A stretch of 64,000 bases of DNA. Source: Burkholderia sp. NRF60-BP8 (GTDB lineage Bacteria > Pseudomonadota > Gammaproteobacteria > Burkholderiales > Burkholderiaceae). A program made the translations under genes and the position numbers. Location of the stretch: positions 372,001 through 436,000 of the forward strand of contig NZ_CP013373.1 in assembly GCF_001522585.2 (NCBI RefSeq), given 5' to 3'. How positions within the stretch are numbered: position 1 is the stretch's first letter; each line of letters starts with the position of its first letter. The notes under the pieces were generated by a model. It saw only the letters and a program-made list of their open reading frames with translations, was not told the origin of the DNA and searched no databases. Shown one piece after another: positions 55,858 to 64,000 of the stretch.

Positions 55858-56921
55858 TCGACGCGCTGCTCGACGAGCCGCATCGCTTCGAGTTCTTTCA
55901 GGCGGTGCGCGTGCTCGAAGGGCTGTTCGCGCGGCAGGCATCGGATGCGCCCGGCGCGTGGCGGCAGGGCGACGTGGTCGCGCAGCGCATCGCATTTCGC
56001 AACACGCTGTCGCTCGGCTTCCCGCCGAGCGAGATCGAGGGCGCGCGTTCGTACCACGACGACGGCACGCCGCTGAACTCGGACGAGCAGCGCGACGCCG
56101 CGCTGGCCGCCGGCGAGCTCGGCCGCGTCGAGCTGACGCCCGCGTTCTTCGGGCTGCTCGGCGGGCAGGGCGCGCTGCCGTTGCACTACACCGAGCAGAT
56201 CGTCGCGCGCGAGCATCTGAGGCGCGACCACGCGGCGCGTGCGTTCTTCGACGTGTTCTCGAACCGCGCGACCGCGCTGTTCTATGCGGCGTGGAAGAAA
56301 TACCGGCTGCCGTTCCATTACGAACTCGACCGCGACGAGCGCTACCTGCCGCTGCTGCTCGCGATCGCCGGCGTGCCGAGCGACGAGGTGCGCGACAGTC
56401 TCGCCGCCGGCCCGGGCGGCGTGCTCGACGAGGCCGTGGCCGGCTACGCGCTGGCCGCGCGGCACCGGCCGATGTCGGCGGCTTACCTGCAGCGCACGCT
56501 GTCCGATTACTTCCGCGTGCCGGTGAAGATCGACCAGTTCGTCGGCAAGTGGTACGACGTGCCGCACGATCAACTGAGCGTGCTCGGCGAAGTCAACGCG
56601 GTGCTCGGCGCGACGGCGCTCGTCGGCGAGCGCGTGTGGCAGCGCGACATGCGCGCGCGGATCGTCGTCGGCCCGCTGTCCAAGCGCGATTACGAGGCGT
56701 TCCTGCCCGGCGGCGCGCACGCCGTCGCGCTCGAGCGGATGCTGACGCTGCTCGCCGGCGTCACGCTCGAGTACGAGGTGAGGCTCGTGCTGAAGCGCAC
56801 GGAAGTCGGCGCGAGCATGCTCGGCACGGGCTCGCGGCTCGGCTGGGATGCGTTTCTCTGCACGCGCGACGCCGCCGAAGACCGCTCCGACGCCCGCTAC
56901 GAACTGCACGTGATTCACTGA
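55821..56921 (+). CDS. tssG: Type VI secretion baseplate protein TssG
   Basis: The 366-residue protein has EPHRFEFFQAVRVLEGLFAR, GFPPSEIEG, and FFGLLGGQGALPLHYTE, all typical. It partners TssF in the wedge. The ATG at 55821 lies inside the tssF end; the frame is open far upstream only as an antiphase shadow of tssF. Confidence 0.95.
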   Translation: MQAPNRRIDPGVVDALLDEPHRFEFFQAVRVLEGLFARQASDAPGAWRQGDVVAQRIAFRNTLSLGFPPSEIEGARSYHDDGTPLNSDEQRDAALAAGELGRVELTPAFFGLLGGQGALPLHYTEQIVAREHLRRDHAARAFFDVFSNRATALFYAAWKKYRLPFHYELDRDERYLPLLLAIAGVPSDEVRDSLAAGPGGVLDEAVAGYALAARHRPMSAAYLQRTLSDYFRVPVKIDQFVGKWYDVPHDQLSVLGEVNAVLGATALVGERVWQRDMRARIVVGPLSKRDYEAFLPGGAHAVALERMLTLLAGVTLEYEVRLVLKRTEVGASMLGTGSRLGWDAFLCTRDAAEDRSDARYELHVIH

Positions 56922-56960
56922 CCCTGACAACAACAAGCAATCGAACCTGAGATCGACGCC

Positions 56961-59630
56961 ATGAGCACGCCTCTGAAGACCCTGATCACGAAACTGAACC
57001 CGCTGTGCCGCCACGCGACCGAGCGCGCGGCGAGCGCGTGCCTGGCGCGCGGCCACTACGAGGTCGATCTGGAGCATCTGTTCCTCGCGTTGCTCGACGA
57101 AGCGACGGGCGACCTGCCGCTCGCATTGCGCGCGAGCCGCGTCGACCCGCATGCGCTGCATGCCGATCTCGAACGCGAGCTGACGCGCCTGAAGACGGGC
57201 AACACGCGCACGCCGGTGTTCTCCGTGCATCTGATCGCGCTGTTCGAGCAGGCGTGGCTGATCGCGTCGCTCGATTCGCAGCTCGGTCGCATCCGTTCGG
57301 GGCACCTGCTGCTCGCGCTGCTGACCGCGCCCGATCTCGCGCAGTTCGCGCAACGGATGTCGTCGCGGTTCGCGGAAATGAACGTGACGGACCTGAAGCA
57401 CAAGTTCGACGAAATCATGGCCGGTTCGAGCGAAGCCGAGCCGCGTCAGGCGGATGAAGACGGCAGCGACGTCGCGCCGGTCGCCGACGGCATGGCGCCC
57501 GCGGCCGGCCCGTCGAAGACGCCCGCGCTCGACACGTACACGACCAACCTCACGCAGCGCGCGCGCGACGGCAAGATCGACCCGGTGATCGGCCGCGAAG
57601 CGGAGATCCGCCAGGCGATCGACATCCTGATGCGCCGCCGCCAGAACAACCCGATCATGACCGGCGAGGCCGGCGTCGGCAAAACGGCGGTCGTCGAAGG
57701 GCTCGCGCTGCGCATCGCGGCCGACGACGTGCCGCCGCCGCTGCGCGGCGTCGCGCTGCACGTGCTCGACATGGGGCTGCTGCAGGCCGGCGCGAGCGTG
57801 AAGGGCGAGTTCGAGAACCGCCTGAAGAGCGTGATCGACGAGGTGAAGAAGAGCGCGCATCCGATCATCCTGTTCATCGACGAGGCGCACACGATCATCG
57901 GCGCGGGCGGCCAGGTCGGCCAGAACGACGCGGCGAACCTGCTGAAGCCGGCGCTCGCGCGCGGCGAGCTGCGCACGATCGCCGCGACGACGTGGAGCGA
58001 ATACAAGAAGTACTTCGAGAAGGATGCGGCGCTCGCGCGGCGCTTCCAGGTCGTGAAGGTCGAGGAGCCGAGCGAGCCGCTGGCCGCGGCGATGCTGCGC
58101 GGGATGTCGGGCCTGATGGAGAAGCATTTCGACGTGCGGATTCTCGACGACGCGATCACCGAGGCCGTGCGCCTGTCGCACCGCTACATCAGCGGCCGCC
58201 AGTTGCCGGACAAGGCGATCAGCGTGCTCGACACCGCGTGCGCGAAGGTCGCGCTCGCGCACAGCGCGACGCCGGCGGCGATCGACGATACCAAGAAGCG
58301 CATCGAGCGTATCGATGCGGAAATCGCGTCGCTGGAGCGCGAGGCGGCGGGCGGTGCGGTGCACGACGAGCGGCTCGGCGAGCTGCGCGGCGCGCGCGAC
58401 ACGGCGCTCGAACAACTGGCGAAGGACGAAGAACGCTACGAAGCCGAGCGGGCGATCGTCGCCGAGATCACCGAACTGCGCGACGCGCTCGATCGCGCGC
58501 GCGGCCCGTCGGAAGACGGCCAGCCGGTCGACGTGCAGGCCACCCGCGACAAGCTCGCCGAACGCGTCGCGGCATTGCATGCGCTGCAGGGCGGCGAGCC
58601 GATGGTGCCGCTGCAGGTCGACGGCCACGTGGTCGCCGAGATCGTCGCCGCGTGGACGGGCATTCCGCTCGGCCGGATGGTGAAGGACGAGATCGACACC
58701 GTGCTGAACCTGCAGCCGCTGCTCGCCGCGCGCGTGATCGGCCAGGACCATGCGCTGGAGGCGATCGCGCAGCGCGTGCGCACCGCGACCGCGAACCTCG
58801 AGGATCCGAACAAGCCGCGCGGCGTGTTCATGTTCGTCGGGCCGTCGGGCGTCGGCAAGACCGAGACGGCGCTGGCGCTGGCCGACATCCTGTACGGCGG
58901 CGAGCGCAAGATGGTCACGATCAACATGAGCGAGTACCAGGAAGCGCACAGCGTGTCGGGCCTGAAGGGGTCGCCGCCGGGCTACGTCGGTTACGGCGAA
59001 GGCGGCGTGCTGACCGAGGCCGTGCGCCGCAACCCGTATTCCGTCGTGCTGCTCGACGAGGTCGAGAAGGCGCACCCGGACGTGCTCGAAATGTTCTTCC
59101 AGGTGTTCGACAAGGGCACGATGGACGACGCCGAAGGCCGCGAGATCGACTTCCGCAACACGCTGATCATCCTGACGTCGAACGTCGGCTCGGCCGCGGT
59201 GATGCAGGCCTGCCTGAACAAGCCGGCCGACGAATTGCCCGATCCGGACGCGCTCGCCGAGACGTTGCGTCCGCAACTGTACAAGACCTTCAAGCCGGCG
59301 TTCCTCGGCCGGATGAAGGTCGTGCCGTACTATCCGATTTCCGACGACGTGCTGGCCGAGATCATCGAGCTGAAGCTCGAGCGCATCCGCCGCCGGATCG
59401 AGACGAACCACAAGGCCGCGTTCGAATGGGACGAGTCGCTCGTCGACGCGGTGCTCGCGCGCTGCACCGAGGTCGACTCGGGTGCCCGCAACGTCGACCA
59501 CATCCTGAACGGCACGCTGCTGCCGGAGATCGCGGGCCACGTGCTCGGCCGGATCGCCGACGGCGCGGCCATCGCGCGCATCGCGGTGCGCGCGGACGAG
59601 GCCGGCGAATTCGCGTACACCGTCGAATGA
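56961..59630 (+). CDS. tssH: Type VI secretion ATPase ClpV (TssH)
   Basis: The 889-residue AAA+ unfoldase has an N-terminal ClpN-type domain (residues 1-155), a first ATPase module with GEAGVGKTAVVEG (about 235) and LFIDEAHTIIGAG, a coiled middle domain (about 440-540), and a second module with GPSGVGKTETALAL (about 630) and VLLDEVEKAHPDV. ClpV disassembles contracted TssBC sheath for reuse. Confidence 0.96.
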   Translation: MSTPLKTLITKLNPLCRHATERAASACLARGHYEVDLEHLFLALLDEATGDLPLALRASRVDPHALHADLERELTRLKTGNTRTPVFSVHLIALFEQAWLIASLDSQLGRIRSGHLLLALLTAPDLAQFAQRMSSRFAEMNVTDLKHKFDEIMAGSSEAEPRQADEDGSDVAPVADGMAPAAGPSKTPALDTYTTNLTQRARDGKIDPVIGREAEIRQAIDILMRRRQNNPIMTGEAGVGKTAVVEGLALRIAADDVPPPLRGVALHVLDMGLLQAGASVKGEFENRLKSVIDEVKKSAHPIILFIDEAHTIIGAGGQVGQNDAANLLKPALARGELRTIAATTWSEYKKYFEKDAALARRFQVVKVEEPSEPLAAAMLRGMSGLMEKHFDVRILDDAITEAVRLSHRYISGRQLPDKAISVLDTACAKVALAHSATPAAIDDTKKRIERIDAEIASLEREAAGGAVHDERLGELRGARDTALEQLAKDEERYEAERAIVAEITELRDALDRARGPSEDGQPVDVQATRDKLAERVAALHALQGGEPMVPLQVDGHVVAEIVAAWTGIPLGRMVKDEIDTVLNLQPLLAARVIGQDHALEAIAQRVRTATANLEDPNKPRGVFMFVGPSGVGKTETALALADILYGGERKMVTINMSEYQEAHSVSGLKGSPPGYVGYGEGGVLTEAVRRNPYSVVLLDEVEKAHPDVLEMFFQVFDKGTMDDAEGREIDFRNTLIILTSNVGSAAVMQACLNKPADELPDPDALAETLRPQLYKTFKPAFLGRMKVVPYYPISDDVLAEIIELKLERIRRRIETNHKAAFEWDESLVDAVLARCTEVDSGARNVDHILNGTLLPEIAGHVLGRIADGAAIARIAVRADEAGEFAYTVE

Positions 59631-59672
59631 GCGCGGCCGCGCCCAGCCCAGCATTGATGAACTGACCGAACC

Positions 59673-60794
59673 ATGCCGATCAATCTCCCCGAGCTGCTGA
59701 CGCCGATCAGCGAGACGTCGCCCAGCGGCGACGACTTGCTGTTTTCGAACGAATTCGACGCGATCCAGGACGCGCGGCGCTATGACGACCCGACGCTCGA
59801 CCAGGGCGAATGGGTGACCGAGATCAAGGAGGCCGACTGGGGCTTCGTCGTCGATCGTGCGGGCGAGCTGCTGCGCACGCGCACGAAGGACCTGCGGCTC
59901 GCCGTATGGCTGACCGAGGCGCTCGCGCTCGAGGACGGCATCACGGGCCTCACCGAAGGCTATGCGCTGCTCGAGGGCCTGTGCCGCGAGTTCTGGGACA
60001 CCTTCCATCCGCTGCCCGAGGACGACGACATCGAGCACCGGCTCGGCAACGTCGCGTGGCTGTCCGGCCGCACGGCCGAGTTGCTGCGCGCGGTGCCGCT
60101 GACGGACGGCGCATCGAATGCGTTCAGCACGCTCGACTGGGAAGTCGCGCAGCACGTCGCGCAGTCGATCAAGCGCGACCCCGAGCACGCGGACGACATC
60201 GCGCGCGGCAAGCCGTCGATCGAGCAGATCGATGCGTCGCGGCGCATGACGTCGATCGCGTTCTACACGGCGCTGCTGGCGAACCTGAAGGCGTTCGAAT
60301 TCGCGCTCGATGCGTTCGAGGAGCGGCTCGTCGAGCGCGCGGGCGATTCGGCGCCGAGCTTCCGGCAGGCGCGCGACGCGTTCGAGACCGTGTACCGGCT
60401 CGCCGAGCGCTTTGCGCGCGAACAGGGCTATACGGGCAGCGCGCCGCACGCGCAGGTGGCGCCGCAGGCCCAGCCCGAACGCATCGAGCCGGTGTTCGGC
60501 CAGCCGATCCAGACCGAGGAGACTCACGTGCCGCAGCAGACCGCTTCGCGTCCTCCGGCGACGCCGATGATCGCCGGCATCCAGAACCGTGCGCAGGCGG
60601 TCGATCAGTTGCGCGCGGTGGCGCGCTATTTCCGCCAGACCGAGCCGCACAGCCCGGTCGCGTATCTCGCCGACAAGGCGGCCGAATGGGCCGACATGCC
60701 GCTGCACAAGTGGCTCGAGAGCGTCGTGAAGGACGACGGCTCGCTGTCGCACATTCGCGAGCTGCTGGGCGTGCGGCCCGACGAGCAGTCGTAA
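59673..60794 (+). CDS. tssA: Type VI secretion protein TssA
   Basis: The 373-residue protein has the ImpA N-terminal domain (LLTPISETSPSGDDLLFSNE, EADWGFVVDRAGELLRTRTK, WDTFHPLPEDDD) and a short C-terminal region typical of TssA (NRAQAVDQLRAVARYFRQTE then PHSPVAYL). TssA caps and coordinates tube and sheath assembly. It ends the rightward operon. Confidence 0.93.
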   Translation: MPINLPELLTPISETSPSGDDLLFSNEFDAIQDARRYDDPTLDQGEWVTEIKEADWGFVVDRAGELLRTRTKDLRLAVWLTEALALEDGITGLTEGYALLEGLCREFWDTFHPLPEDDDIEHRLGNVAWLSGRTAELLRAVPLTDGASNAFSTLDWEVAQHVAQSIKRDPEHADDIARGKPSIEQIDASRRMTSIAFYTALLANLKAFEFALDAFEERLVERAGDSAPSFRQARDAFETVYRLAERFAREQGYTGSAPHAQVAPQAQPERIEPVFGQPIQTEETHVPQQTASRPPATPMIAGIQNRAQAVDQLRAVARYFRQTEPHSPVAYLADKAAEWADMPLHKWLESVVKDDGSLSHIRELLGVRPDEQS

Positions 60795-60800
60795 ACGCGG

Positions 60801-60831
60801 GACGGGCGGCGCATTGCTGCCGCCGCCCGTC
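60801..60831. terminator. Hairpin between convergent tssA and tagN
   Basis: GACGGGCGGCG (60801-60811) pairs perfectly with CGCCGCCCGTC (60821-60831) around nine bases. No T-tract follows, so factor-independent termination is uncertain. Confidence 0.45.
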
Positions 60832-60884
60832 ATGTGCCGCGCCGTGCCGCATCGCCGTCGCGCGAGCGGCTGGCCGGTTTCCCG

Positions 60885-61835
60885 TTACTGCCCGACGCGG
60901 AATTCGATCCGCCGGTTCCGCGCCCGTCCGTCCGCCGTATCGTTCGGCGCGATCGGCTGATCCGGTCCGACGCCCGTCGTCGTCATCTGCTGCGGCGGAA
61001 TGCTCTTCGTGATCAGGTAGCCCTTCACCGCGTCCGCGCGCGCCTGGCTCAGCGCGATGTTCGACGTCCGATTCCCCGAGTTGTCGGTGTGGCCGATGAT
61101 GTCGACCGTGCGGTTCGGCATCTTCGCGAGCGCGGCCGCCATCTGGTCGAGAATCAGCTTGCCCTGCGGCGTCAGCGTCGCGCTGCCGGTCTCGAACTCG
61201 ATCGTCCGGTTCGCGAGCGTCTGATCGAGCACGCCCTGTTCGGACGCGGACACGCGCAGCCCGTTCTTGATCGTGTACGTCGGGTTCAGCGTGTTCGCCA
61301 TGTCGCTCGCGAGCTGCTGGCGCTGCGCCTCGTTGTGCACCTCGCCCTTCATCTCGATCTGCGTGCCGTTGATTCTCAACTGGCCCTTGCTGATCTGCTT
61401 GAGCTGCGCGCCGAGCAGCTTCTGCACGTTCGCGCTCCAGTTCGGCGGCGTCGCGACGTCGCCGACCTCGATCTGGTCGACGACGTTCGTCGCGCCGTAG
61501 GTGTCGCGCAGCTTCTGCAGCACGGCCGCCTTGGTCGCTTCGTCGGGCACCTTGCCGCCGACGACCACCTGGCCGGGCGTCGCGTTCGCGGGCGGCGGCG
61601 CGATCGTGCCGGCGGTGCCGTGTACCGCCGTACCGGACGCGCCGCCGGCGTTCGGGTTGGCCTGCGGCAGCACGGTCGTCGCGACCGTGCCGTTGCCGAC
61701 CGGCGTGACGGTCGCGCCCGTGTTCTGCGCGAAGGCCGCGCCGCTCGCGACGAGGCCGGCCGCGAACAGTGCGGCGAGGGCGGGCGAGACGGCGGCCGAC
61801 AGGCGCGCGCGCCGGACCTGAATCGTGCGATGCAT
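60885..61835 (-). CDS. tagN: T6SS-associated OmpA-family protein TagN
   Basis: The 316-residue exported protein has a signal peptide ending ...GAAFA, a variable low-complexity part and a BON-like segment (QVVVGGKVPDEATKAAVLQK). A C-terminal OmpA domain follows (IIGHTDNSGNRTSNIALSQA, then GRARNRRIEFRVGQ) that should bind peptidoglycan. It may anchor the membrane complex to the cell wall, since TssL lacks such a domain. The ATG at 61835 is chosen over an upstream frame that overlaps tagF. Confidence 0.88.
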   Translation of the reverse strand: MHRTIQVRRARLSAAVSPALAALFAAGLVASGAAFAQNTGATVTPVGNGTVATTVLPQANPNAGGASGTAVHGTAGTIAPPPANATPGQVVVGGKVPDEATKAAVLQKLRDTYGATNVVDQIEVGDVATPPNWSANVQKLLGAQLKQISKGQLRINGTQIEMKGEVHNEAQRQQLASDMANTLNPTYTIKNGLRVSASEQGVLDQTLANRTIEFETGSATLTPQGKLILDQMAAALAKMPNRTVDIIGHTDNSGNRTSNIALSQARADAVKGYLITKSIPPQQMTTTGVGPDQPIAPNDTADGRARNRRIEFRVGQ

Positions 61836-61839
61836 GCCG

Positions 61840-62829
61840 TCAGCCTCCGATGAACGCTTCGCGGAACGCGTCGATGGCGACGCGCAGCGAGAGTTGCGGT
61901 TGGTCGAGGTAGCTGACGAGCTTGCTGATCTGCTGATCGTTTTGCGCATGGGCGTCGATCCACTCGGGATCGTCGATGTCGATGTTGTGGGCGGCGTAGG
62001 TCTGCGGGTCGACGACGCTCAGCAGCGTTTTCGCCGACGCACCGTTGAAGCCGATGATGAGCCGTTCGCGTTCGGCGATCGTGCCGATGAAGATCGCGAG
62101 CTCGAAGTCGGCCTGCGCGACGAACGGCGCGATCAGCTCGAGCCAGAACGCGGCGACGAGGCTGCGGTAGAACGGATCGACCGGCAGCGGCAGCGTGAGG
62201 CCGCGCTCGATGTGCGACGAGCCGCTCTGCATCACCGGCCGCAGCAGCGAGCCGAGCGCGAGCATCGCGCCGCGCAGCCGCACCGGATGACCGCTTTCGA
62301 GCAGCATCTGCTGCAGGCCGTACAGCGACTGGTGTTCGACGAAATCGTTGAAGGTGCCGTCATGCGACGTGCCCGGGCCGCCGATGTCGATCGGCACCTG
62401 GGTGTCGCCGAGCGCCTGCAGCGCGCCGGGCGGCTCGTCCTTGCCGAGCAGCGGCGGGATCTGCGCGGCGACGCGCGACCACAGCCGCGCGAACGCGAGC
62501 GGGCTGCGCGCGAGGAACGCGAGCGGCCGGTCGACCTCCAGCGCGGTGGCGCCGAGGAACGGGAAGCGGCGCATCGACACGTCGTGGCTCGCGACCATGT
62601 GGCCCGCGATCGCGAGCTTGCTGCGCGAGCCGAGGAACGCGAAATGCATCGGCTTCGCATCCTCGTAGACGATCTTCCAGCGCGGATCTTCCGCGAGCAG
62701 CTCCAGCGCCTGCGCGATCCAGCGATCGAGCGTCTGCAGCAACTGCGGATTGTGCGCGCTCTTCACGAAGTCGCCGCGCGACGGAATCTTGCCGAAGTAG
62801 GCGATTTGCGCCTGTACCGTTTGCGTCAT
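61840..62829 (-). CDS. tagF: Type VI secretion-associated protein TagF
   Basis: The 329-residue protein has the TagF N-terminus (QIAYFGKIPSRGDFVKSAHN) and LDRWIAQALELL. In other bacteria TagF represses T6SS firing after translation; no PppA/PpkA-type partners are in the window. The ATG overlaps the tssM stop by four bases, and tagN starts five bases after its stop. Confidence 0.9.
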   Translation of the reverse strand: MTQTVQAQIAYFGKIPSRGDFVKSAHNPQLLQTLDRWIAQALELLAEDPRWKIVYEDAKPMHFAFLGSRSKLAIAGHMVASHDVSMRRFPFLGATALEVDRPLAFLARSPLAFARLWSRVAAQIPPLLGKDEPPGALQALGDTQVPIDIGGPGTSHDGTFNDFVEHQSLYGLQQMLLESGHPVRLRGAMLALGSLLRPVMQSGSSHIERGLTLPLPVDPFYRSLVAAFWLELIAPFVAQADFELAIFIGTIAERERLIIGFNGASAKTLLSVVDPQTYAAHNIDIDDPEWIDAHAQNDQQISKLVSYLDQPQLSLRVAIDAFREAFIGG

Positions 62830-64000
62830 TGCGCCCTCTGTGCATTCGTTGCGTTGGCGGCCGCGACGGCCGGCGCTGCGCCCGGCGTGCCGGTGGCGGA
62901 GGTGCCGGTTGCGGACTGCGTCGCGTTCTGCGCGGCGCCCGCGCTCGCGTCGGCGACCGACGACGGCAGCTGCAGGCCGCGCAGGCTCTGTTGCTGCGGC
63001 TGGTCGCCGCCGCCGGCCGACGGTTGCGACGTGCTGATGATGCGCATCGTCACCGACACGTTCACGCTGCCCTGTGCCCACGTCAGGTCGAAGGTGCCGT
63101 CCGGACGGCGCTTGCGTTGCGCCGAGTTGATCAGCTTCTCGAGGCCGTAGCGGCCCGGCTCGTTGACGAGCTGCACCGTGCGGCCGTCGAAGGTCGTCGC
63201 GGACAGCGTCGCGCCCGGCGAGCCCTGCGGGTTCGGCCACACGAAGTTGGTCCACTGCGGCGGCGTGTTGCGGTAGCGCAGTTGCTGGCCATCGATCGCG
63301 ATCGTGTATTCCGTCGTGCCCGTGCTCGGTTGCGGCAGGATCTGGAACACGGTCTGCGGCTCGGCCGACGCGGCCGCGCTGCCGGCGGCGCCGCCGGCGA
63401 GCGGCGCGACCCAGCGCGCGAAGCCGTTCGTGAACTCCGGCGTGAGCCCGATGCCCATGTCGCCCCACGTGCGGGCGGCGAGCGTGTCGCCGCGGCGCAC
63501 CGCGAGCGGCCCGAGCGTCGTGCCGACGAACTTCGCGATCGAGCCGTCCGGACCGAACACCTGCGCGATTTCGCCGGCGCCGGCCTCGACCTTCGCGTTC
63601 GCCGCGAACGGGTACTTCGTCGCGAGCGAACTCTGGAACGGCTGGTAGACCTGCGCGTTCCACACCTTGTTGACTTCGGCGCTGGCCGGCTGGATCACGA
63701 CCGCGAACGCCTGCATCAGCGGCCGCACCAGCAGCGGGCGCAGCGACTTGCGTTGCGAATCGGTCAGGCCCGTCAGCATCTGCTCGTCGACGAGCTTCAG
63801 CGAATCGGCGAGCTCCGAACCGCTGCCGTCGAGGGTCTGCTGCATCAGCTGGCGCGCGCCCGGGCCCGGGTCGCCCTGGTTCTTGATCACGTTGAAGCGC
63901 GTGCGGACCTTCGACAGCGACTCCATGTAGCCCTTCAGCATCGACGTGCCGTCATGCGTCGCGACGATCCGCGCGAGCCCGACGAACTCCTGGCCGATCG
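62826..64000 (-). CDS. tssM: Type VI secretion protein TssM (IcmF), C-terminal part
   Basis: The last 390 codons of the large inner-membrane protein TssM are present; the rest lies past base 64000. The IcmF C-terminal pattern is clear (VWNAQVYQPFQSSLATKYPF, FGPDGSIAKFVGTTLGPL). This periplasmic region binds TssJ. The final 60 residues are alanine-, threonine- and glutamine-rich and specific to this lineage. Confidence 0.95.
   Translation of the reverse strand, partial: IGQEFVGLARIVATHDGTSMLKGYMESLSKVRTRFNVIKNQGDPGPGARQLMQQTLDGSGSELADSLKLVDEQMLTGLTDSQRKSLRPLLVRPLMQAFAVVIQPASAEVNKVWNAQVYQPFQSSLATKYPFAANAKVEAGAGEIAQVFGPDGSIAKFVGTTLGPLAVRRGDTLAARTWGDMGIGLTPEFTNGFARWVAPLAGGAAGSAAASAEPQTVFQILPQPSTGTTEYTIAIDGQQLRYRNTPPQWTNFVWPNPQGSPGATLSATTFDGRTVQLVNEPGRYGLEKLINSAQRKRRPDGTFDLTWAQGSVNVSVTMRIISTSQPSAGGGDQPQQQSLRGLQLPSSVADASAGAAQNATQSATGTSATGTPGAAPAVAAANATNAQRAQ

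Noticed and set aside
55776..60833. Very long leftward open frame of about 1685 codons antisense to tssG, tssH and tssA
   Set aside because: Its residues are arginine-, alanine- and leucine-rich with no domains, and it mirrors the codon bias of the real T6SS genes on the plus strand. Stop codons are rare in such frames at this GC content.
46814..64000. Secreted effector or VgrG gene within the T6SS cluster
   Set aside because: All frames in the cluster are accounted for by structural or accessory tss/tag genes; none carries a VgrG, PAAR or known toxin signature.

Overview
The window is high-GC chromosomal DNA with the gene content and order of chromosome 1 of a Burkholderia, most likely a Burkholderia cepacia complex species. 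The assignment rests on the T6SS-1 gene order, the mlaFEDACB cluster followed by ibaG-murA-his, and the thiO-thiS-thiG-thiE order behind a TPP riboswitch. It is an inference from recognised proteins; no database was searched.

Bases 1-13.9 kb are metabolism. They hold the end of gltB, gltD, a Na+/alanine symporter, thpR, a leftward transporter-dadA pair, a leftward ABC exporter-SDR pair, and a riboswitch-controlled thiamin operon. Bases 14.0-21.8 kb are envelope genes: the complete phospholipid-transport set mlaF-E-D-A-C-B, an ABC-2 transporter pair, ibaG and murA. From 21.8 to 32.1 kb an almost gap-free run holds hisG-D-C-B, marC, hisH-A-F-I-E, a DUF4870 protein, a HIT protein and tatABC. Bases 32.3-38.6 kb hold a DegS-like protease, a Nif3 protein, the cytochrome bc1 operon petABC (its Rieske subunit carries a twin-arginine signal) and sspA-sspB.

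A tRNA-Thr(UGU) gene at 38615-38690 is the integration site of a small island, 38646-43250, bounded by perfect 39-bp direct repeats of the tRNA 3' part. The island is visibly less GC-rich than its surroundings. It carries a tight three-gene operon of unrecognised proteins, one with a PD-(D/E)XK-like nuclease motif and one with a possible winged-helix N-terminus. It also carries a truncated tyrosine integrase, an IS21-type fragment and a membrane-anchored orphan protein. This operon is the best candidate in the window for an undescribed system, possibly a defence module.

After the island come a small protein, an amino-acid ABC substrate-binding protein, and a row of four small immunity-type genes (Imm10-like, DUF7716-like, Imm1-like, Imm33-like) with no visible cognate toxins. 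They abut a type VI secretion cluster (46.9-64 kb): tssL-K-J leftward; tagM, tssB, tssC, hcp, tssE, F, G, H and A rightward; tagN, tagF and tssM leftward, the last running off the window. A strong hairpin with a T-tract sits between hcp and tssE and could let hcp be made in excess. No vgrG, PAAR or effector gene is visible.
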